Shown here: positions 62,561 to 64,000 of the stretch, one piece after another
Position numbering within the stretch: the first letter of the stretch is position 1
How the letters are laid out: each line of letters begins with the position of its first letter
From: Candidatus Omnitrophota bacterium
Lineage (GTDB): Bacteria; Omnitrophota; Omnitrophia; Omnitrophales; Aquincolibacteriaceae
NCBI GenBank assembly: GCA_903820505.1
Contig: CAIJHQ010000053.1
Span: forward strand, 1-64,000
Reading direction: 5' to 3'
Length of the DNA: 64,000 nt
Made by a program: the position numbers and the translations under genes
The notes under the pieces: model-generated
Seen by the model: the letters and a program-made list of their open reading frames with translations, nothing else
Databases searched by the model: none
Told to the model about the DNA's origin: nothing

Positions 62561-63255
62561 CTCTAACGGAAAATCCTCCGGGAATTTACCGGATCGAAGG
62601 GCTCGGCGATGGGATCTGCGGAGCTTTCTCCTCCCGCGTGTTTGATAACTCCAGGCGCCAAGAGTTCCTCCAAACCCTTTTCCTGCAACCCGAAAAACTC
62701 ATCATGGTCAAACAGGTCCACGGCAGCGCGGTCCTCTGGGTGGACAAACCGGATCCGGAACATGTTGAAGTTCCTGCCGACGGTCTCATTACGAACACTC
62801 CCGGACTGGTGTTAGGGATCCGGACCGCGGATTGTGTTCCCGTGTTTTTTTGGGATCCCGTTCGCAAAGTTGCCGGGATCGCGCATGGCGGATGGAAAGG
62901 CGTGAAGGACGGCATCATTAACCGCATGCTTAAGGTTTTCTCCGGACAATTTAAAACGCGAATGGAGGATCTGCGGGTGGCCCTGGGGCCGTCGATCCGC
63001 CGGTGCTGCTACGAAGTGGGGAAGGAGTTTCTGGGGTATTTCCCGGGGTTTTACAAAGCCAAAGACGCCGCCAAGGGGAACCTGGACCTTGTTGCGGTAA
63101 TCAAAGACCGGTTGGTGAAGCGTGGGGTCCCCGAGACCCTTATTTACGACACCGGACTTTGCACCGTTTGCGAGAACGCAAAGTTCTTTTCCTACCGTGT
63201 TGAAAGCCAGACCCGGGAGCGTATTCTCTCGGTGATCAGCATTCTTCCCGCGTGA
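62557..63255 (+). CDS. pgeF: YfiH/PgeF-family protein (purine nucleoside phosphorylase, laccase-domain)
   Basis: 232 residues starting at GTG 62557, overlapping the previous stop by 4 bp. Zinc ligands of the family are visible: His in VKQVHGSAV near 52, Cys in RTADCVPVFF near 92, and His in IAHGGWKG near 110. GPSIRRCCYEVG near 145 is the other hallmark. Members act as purine nucleoside phosphorylases/adenosine deaminases; in Firmicutes and others they lie beside cell-division or wall genes. Confidence 0.93.
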   Translation: MTLTENPPGIYRIEGLGDGICGAFSSRVFDNSRRQEFLQTLFLQPEKLIMVKQVHGSAVLWVDKPDPEHVEVPADGLITNTPGLVLGIRTADCVPVFFWDPVRKVAGIAHGGWKGVKDGIINRMLKVFSGQFKTRMEDLRVALGPSIRRCCYEVGKEFLGYFPGFYKAKDAAKGNLDLVAVIKDRLVKRGVPETLIYDTGLCTVCENAKFFSYRVESQTRERILSVISILPA

Positions 63256-63399
63256 AGGAGGATCCCTTAGCGAGCGTTGCCCGCCGCAGGCGGACATGAT
63301 ATACTGCCGCCGTTTTGTCCGTCCGCATGGCCATCTTTAGCTGAACATTCTTTAACAAACCGTACTTTTTGAACCGACAAAGTTGAAATAAGGAGCGTT

Positions 63400-64000
63400 A
63401 TGGAAGCGTGTACGTCCTCTTTACCCAGTGTTAAACTTTATAAAGCCGGACAGGGCCCGTGGCTTGATACGATCAGCCGCAAGCTTTTGCGTTCCGGAGC
63501 GCTTCGGTCTTACATCGAAAACGACGGTCTCCTGGGTGTGACCTCCAATCCTTCCATTTTTCAACAGGCCATCAGTCAGGGCGAAGGTTATGAAGCGGAT
63601 ATCCGGAAACTTGTGAACAAGGGTGCCGGCACGCTCGCGATCTATGATGCGCTGACGCTGGCGGACATCCGTGAAACCTGCGACCTTTTCTTGCCGGTGT
63701 TCGAGAAGACCCGCGGCGAACACGGTTTCGTGAGTCTGGAGGTCTTGCCGTGTCTCGCGTTCGATGAAGACGCGACGGTTCAGGAGGCCAAACGGTTGCG
63801 GGCGCTCGTGAACAAACCCAATATTCTGATCAAAGTGCCGGCCACTCCGCAAGGCGTCAGGGCGGTGGCCCGGCTCATCGGCGAGGGTGTGAGCATCAAC
63901 GTGACCCTGATCTTCTCCCAGCAGAATTACCGCGACGTCGCGAATGCCTATATGGCCGGACTGGAAGCGTTCGCTGGCAAAGGAGGCGATCTGCGCAAGG
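63400..64000 (+). CDS. tal: transaldolase, cut by the window edge
   Basis: The first 200 residues run to the window end without a stop. LLGVTSNPSIFQQAI near 50, DIRETCDLF near 91, SLEVLPCLAFDEDAT near 110 and NILIKVPATPQGVRAV near 139 (Schiff-base Lys) followed by INVTLIFSQ match the actinobacterial/cyanobacterial-type transaldolase. That type is sometimes fused to phosphoglucose isomerase, which cannot be seen here. AAGGAG precedes ATG 63400. TATACT near 63301 may be a -10 box. Confidence 0.93.
   Translation, partial: MEACTSSLPSVKLYKAGQGPWLDTISRKLLRSGALRSYIENDGLLGVTSNPSIFQQAISQGEGYEADIRKLVNKGAGTLAIYDALTLADIRETCDLFLPVFEKTRGEHGFVSLEVLPCLAFDEDATVQEAKRLRALVNKPNILIKVPATPQGVRAVARLIGEGVSINVTLIFSQQNYRDVANAYMAGLEAFAGKGGDLRK

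Overview
This 64 kb window is dense with bacterial genes, mostly on the + strand and in long operons with 4-bp ATGA/GTGA overlaps. It appears to come from an uncultured Gram-negative, rod-shaped bacterium. It has an outer-membrane porin, a lipoprotein, MreBCD/PBP2/RodA, a SWIB-domain protein and several very large exported or membrane proteins. That mix recalls the PVC/Omnitrophota area of the tree, but this is an inference from gene content and not a phylogeny. Composition is GC-rich in the purine and cell-wall blocks and visibly more AT-rich from about 23.5 to 37 kb and in the pst/pho block.

Layout. 0-1.4 kb: an edge-truncated gene, a small secreted coiled-coil protein, tRNA-Glu(CTC) with a near-perfect sigma70 promoter, and a GIY-YIG protein behind a short repeat. 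1.4-11.2 kb: a purine operon, purB-C-S-Q-L-F-M-D-E. 11.2-14.9 kb: a TsaC/LMW-phosphatase fusion, rpiB, glyA, nrdR and a SWIB protein; the order resembles the Bacillus ywlC-ywlE-ywlF-glyA neighbourhood. 14.9-17.7 kb: a structured RNA region, three exported coiled-coil proteins, and aroA. 17.8-23.1 kb: mreB-mreC-mreD-mrdA-rodA (rod shape). 23.2-34.8 kb: tRNA-Pro, a 1431-residue TPR/metallopeptidase/PKD protein, an exported EEP-family hydrolase, an AsmA-like protein and a four-gene two-component cluster. 35-45 kb: a phosphate regulon of porin, pstS-C-A-B1-B2, phoU, phoB and phoR, with Pho-box-like triple repeats before the porin and pstS, several palindromic repeats, and a decayed duplicate of an mbfA-porin module on its flanks. 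46.3-47.4 kb: two cold-shock genes, each behind the same promoter-leader-terminator unit. 47.5-64 kb: maf, a degenerate polysaccharide deacetylase, prmA, lpdA, a giant GH94 membrane protein, an intron-containing tRNA-Arg, a DD-carboxypeptidase, a glycoamylase-like lipoprotein, pgeF, and the start of a transaldolase gene.

The points I would look at first are these. (1) Two tandem PstB ATPases have complementary defects that together predict a heterodimer with one consensus and one degenerate ATP site. (2) tRNA-Arg(TCT) on the minus strand is split by a 198-nt group I intron. (3) The two csp genes share a conserved leader ending in an intrinsic terminator. (4) An 84-bp palindromic element sits in frame inside phoR and has an intergenic relative after the porin. 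(5) A 2280-residue protein joins two exported repeat domains, a polytopic membrane domain and a GH94 phosphorylase module, near a glycoamylase-like lipoprotein.

All functional calls come from motifs and recalled family knowledge. No database search or folding program was run.
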